A stretch of DNA of 64,000 nt from Symsagittifera roscoffensis (Eukaryota > Xenacoelomorpha > Acoela > Convolutidae). The stretch's first letter is position 1. Each line of letters starts with the position of its first letter. The notes under the pieces are model-generated. The model saw nothing but the letters and a program-made list of their open reading frames with translations, had not been told where the DNA came from and made no database searches. Below are positions 45,501 to 64,000 of the stretch, piece after piece. The DNA lies in contig NC_087069.1 in assembly GCF_963678635.1 (NCBI RefSeq), forward strand, positions 20,494,660 through 20,558,659, written 5' to 3'. A program made the position numbers and the translations under genes.

Positions 45501-45566
45501 GGGTTGCGAGTTCGAACCCCGATTGAGGAAGTGGAATTGTTCTTGAATGAGATTTGTTGTAAATAG
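42519..45566 (+). CDS. NRDE2: NRDE2 homologue (about 1,015 aa, single coding exon)
   Basis: Nuclear RNA-surveillance protein. Human NRDE2 binds the exosome helicase MTR4; C. elegans NRDE-2 acts in nuclear RNAi. Evidence: a basic N-terminal region; the signature segment around MYFADVPIYKRR at about residue 170; the start of the NRDE-2 domain with ELTKKLQDLNMAVTHNAKD and LNSWLELCNLQSQIV; then helical HAT/TPR-like repeats to the end, including the conserved ERALQKLPGNYKL, GTFVSHSLD and DTGHTENCVCLIQTLLEF segments. Length is close to the human protein (about 1,160). TTTCAG at 42507-42512 looks like a splice acceptor just before ATG 42519, so I prefer that start; ATG 42492 is in frame upstream. 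There are no introns in over 3 kb of coding sequence, unusual beside the intron-rich MCM4. Stop is TAG 45564-45566. Confidence 0.85.
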   Translation: MFKAYAQAAHVKDEPKTEFDFSSFPSLDQNNQKKSKQNETTDKKENVTLQQHSLKVKEESNNDIDQLYLDRASETEDFISSERVTATKSRNPFAKKFVSSRKFDKESKVKTNLSISEAGKISKRRLKKTKQKRALSEVKKLAVSLNEKDRNPIFTEAKIPDKTNIGLSCMYFADVPIYKRRIKFKFAVGKYSKYAIDSTPIKFVRYYRSKKLKIPASVINFNLKDQNLEITKPFGYSDELVLQQYSGELTKKLQDLNMAVTHNAKDLNSWLELCNLQSQIVVQNSHEKMKSNFFQENALNQQNSAEREIAVIERALQKLPGNYKLVMRRLSLLHLVKTNVEEVKQEWKTFLISCPNNLQAWSLFFDFLIYNFKSDVENVLQSFHTCFRYIIGMKVGTFVSHSLDVNDSLDEILLLIAQMLYFLLDTGHTENCVCLIQTLLEFNLSNPRFWDQKSETNDCNDNELYQSDLSRFEIYFNSQIPKIGEQNYVSWRDFESRVFDRSETTNSSINLEIIEKFLKPELPVWKNWLALERYRIVNDTNPVRKSNNHVHESEIESEDLEDPERSLEFSFVKKYLIPFSASEKIKLVEQIYLFLVNISQNFNLEVLLSENYFKMTEDLFNLHTRHSVFDFDYPPNLSKLLMNLIELIANFAKTDARFLDVYLTSVKLQAKFSPDKRNGLKKALKLMLQLPGNANNLKIWKVLLLIEARNGSFHVVKKTVLSLSKSAQQSDFNSDTLTEFFLDCAISAGGIFDCETKDDLDILMWIFSKCGKLNRFREPDHLTFYFLLVQKFTDFVSGKSKELELDTLLEICSKIERRLQSECLTCLSFAIYKLFSLFLINLKTANSYLESIIMKTNSFYAYECLCRLNSKPFTLSKVRRIVDSQILLSNDTFQKRKLFYVAMHVEGLLKSYGFENNFRVKSIIERSLKCLKSSSYLWNRLLLIHLVSSRKQQDVHECFQNAVSSLPLNKNLFISFIPYFPEQLENCLKTMVEKGLRVRTPIEEVELFLNEICCK

Positions 45567-46041
45567 TTTTAGGTAGACCAGCTATAGTTGACTCATACAA
45601 ATGTTGCTATAATTTCTAGAACAGATGTGCTAAAACTTAATTGATTACTCAGTATCAGATAACATCGAACGTACAAAAAACATGAATATTATCAGTTGGA
45701 GATAATGATTAAAAAATGAAGAGAAAATTTGGCTTGTACTTGTTGTTTGAAGAATGAAGATTTGGAGTGTAATTGAATTGTCATTTAAGCCTTGGTTGTT
45801 GACCTTCATATAAATCCTAAAACACCTATATCAACCTGCATTATAAGTTACTCATGCATTGGCGTTAAGAAGAGATTTTTTTTTCTTAAATTAGTTTAGG
45901 TAGGGAACTTGATGGAAATGTAAGCCAGAATCTTAGTTTTCATCACGCGCTAGATATTTGATACTCAAAATTGAATGAAGTAGAATTTGTAGGTTGATTT
46001 TGCAATGTTATTCTTTTCAGATCTTGTGATTTGAACTTATA
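45567..46041 (+). other. Short NRDE2-MCM4 intergenic spacer
   Basis: About 475 bp, AT-rich and non-coding. ATTCTTTTCAG at 46010-46020 is a strong acceptor-like sequence 21 nt before the MCM4 ATG. No clear promoter seen. Confidence 0.5.

Positions 46042-64000
<17,959 letters not shown>

Overview
The window is animal nuclear DNA. It carries spliced genes with GT-AG introns (MCM4 in at least 16 exons), an NRDE2 homologue, AT-rich non-coding DNA full of old transposon remains, and a large LTR retrotransposon that is visibly richer in G+C than its surroundings. I cannot name the species. All recognisable host genes are on the + strand.

Region 1 (1-32925) is a head-to-tail array of a giant Ty3/gypsy-type element. 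Copy A (1-7518) enters from beyond the left edge and shows only the end of the element. A shared LTR (7519-8638) is followed by copy B, whose internal region runs 8639-31241. Then come a second LTR (31242-32165) and a 5'-truncated third LTR (32166-32925). Copy B has, in order: a leader of about 3 kb with an iterated CCGGA(A/G)GGG motif; gag in three overlapping frames (coiled coil, capsid, two zinc knuckles); pol (protease, reverse transcriptase, RNase H, a very long spacer, integrase with HHCC, D-D-35-E and GPF motifs); a macro-domain-like ORF just after integrase; and, in the env position, a very large ORF of about 2,876 codons. That ORF carries a coiled coil, a complete SGNH (GDSL-type) hydrolase domain, a second degenerate SGNH-like region and about 1,900 residues I cannot assign. 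Copy B has nonsense codons, two 1-nt deletions in RT and an altered protease active site, so it is probably not autonomous now. Copy A is more damaged.

Region 2 (32926-42518) holds an intronless gene for a protein with five CCCH zinc fingers (33326-34573). It is followed by about 8 kb of AT-rich sequence with diverged repeats, tRNA-like relics and a 111-bp near-perfect palindrome.

Region 3 (42519-64000) holds an uninterrupted NRDE2 coding exon. About 450 bp downstream begins MCM4, which runs off the right edge. MCM4 introns contain a tRNA-derived SINE with target-site duplications, two degraded FLYWCH/MULE transposase genes, a hAT-type MITE with an 8-bp duplication, microsatellites and dispersed repeats. 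All three host genes have a splice-acceptor-like sequence a few bases upstream of their start codon, as expected for 5'-UTR introns or spliced-leader trans-splicing.

The most unusual system is the retroelement: one LTR element combining Ty3/gypsy gag-pol, a TARG1-like macro domain, an SGNH hydrolase and a giant unassigned protein.
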